From DYKG01 sp964596185 (lineage in GTDB: Bacteria > Muiribacteriota > Ozemobacteria > Ozemobacterales > Ozemobacteraceae): 64,000 nt of DNA. Made by a program: the position numbers and the translations under genes. Within the stretch, counting starts at the first letter, position 1. Each line of letters starts with the position of its first letter. Location of the stretch: contig CAZQUE010000018.1 in assembly GCA_964596185.1 (NCBI GenBank), positions 1 through 64,000 of the forward strand, written 5' to 3'. This document shows positions 63,920 through 64,000 of the stretch, piece by piece. Below the pieces are notes generated by a model, which was not told the origin of the DNA, ran no database searches, and saw only the letters and a program-made list of their open reading frames with translations.

Positions 63920-64000
63920 TTAAAAACCTCGTCGTAGTCTGAACGGGCCCGGGTCAGGTCTTCGATCCGGCCAATGTCTATCCAGTATTCGCGAATGGGA
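63916..64000 (-). CDS. C-terminal end of a nucleotidyltransferase (LegE/PtmE-like), truncated by window end
   Basis: Only the last 27 codons and the stop are visible, reading PIREYWIDIGRIEDLTRARS and then DYDEVFK. The YWxDIG ending is typical of sugar-phosphate nucleotidyltransferases, such as PtmE, which makes GDP-GlcN for legionaminic acid synthesis. It overlaps the legF start (GTGA). The assignment rests on a short tail plus context. Confidence 0.6.
   Translation of the reverse strand, partial: PIREYWIDIGRIEDLTRARSDYDEVFK

Overview
The window looks like a chromosomal segment of a Gram-negative-type, probably anaerobic, motile bacterium from a poorly sampled lineage. Evidence for this includes lipoprotein and Sec signal peptides, a rubredoxin, a large chemotaxis operon, sigma-54 regulation and nonulosonic acid synthesis genes. 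The style (many HEAT/TPR/ankyrin proteins, large SpoIIE-type sensors, zinc-finger proteins, TTG starts) would suit a Riflebacteria-like phylum, but that placement is a guess. No rRNA, tRNA, IS element, prophage or CRISPR array was recognised.

Region 1 (1-5745, + strand) is the most unusual part. It is a tightly overlapping operon with a partial coiled-coil protein, a membrane FHA protein, a membrane RING-like protein, a RING-3TM-trypsin-like protease fusion, an E2 ubiquitin-conjugating-enzyme-like protein fused to a Cys-rich zinc-binding tail, a third RING/zinc-ribbon membrane protein and a DUF2752 protein. This looks like a membrane-bound ubiquitin-like conjugation or signalling system. No E1 or ubiquitin-like protein is visible; the operon continues upstream of the window. 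An ankyrin-repeat envelope protein follows (5853-8468).

Region 2 (8469-12500) holds a heterodimeric ABC exporter. It is preceded by a near-perfect sigma-70 promoter, a short leader ORF and an intrinsic terminator, the layout of ribosome-mediated attenuation known from bmrBCD of Bacillus subtilis.

Region 3 (12553-19085) has a secreted protein of unknown function, then a lipoprotein plus a small basic secreted protein. This pair is driven by a consensus sigma-54 promoter with paired upstream palindromes. A divergent NtrC-type histidine kinase/response regulator pair is the obvious controller.

Region 4 (19098-35243) contains slyX, two giant paralogous sensor/SpoIIE-type phosphatase proteins, an FKBP isomerase, rubredoxin, a CheW-like protein, a dual-PilZ protein, rph-rdgB, a Lys-rich secreted protein, a metallo-beta-lactamase-fold hydrolase, a HEAT protein and ftsH.

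Region 5 (35266-45395, - strand) is a complete chemotaxis cluster: cheD, cheY, a CheC/CheX-like gene, cheX, cheA, cheW, an MCP, cheR, cheB and two receiver proteins. It is followed by about 1 kb of non-coding DNA with a degenerate 59-60 bp tandem repeat.

Region 6 (46448-55216, - strand) has HEAT, TPR and DnaB-like ATPase genes in one operon, then a secreted protein, rqcH and a TolB-like propeller protein. Region 7 (55363-64000) is a surface-glycan locus with wecB, a glycosyltransferase, and legionaminate/sialate-type genes (legB, legG, legI, legF and the tail of a ptmE/legE-like nucleotidyltransferase). It also has two methyltransferases and a DUF4160/DUF2442 pair.
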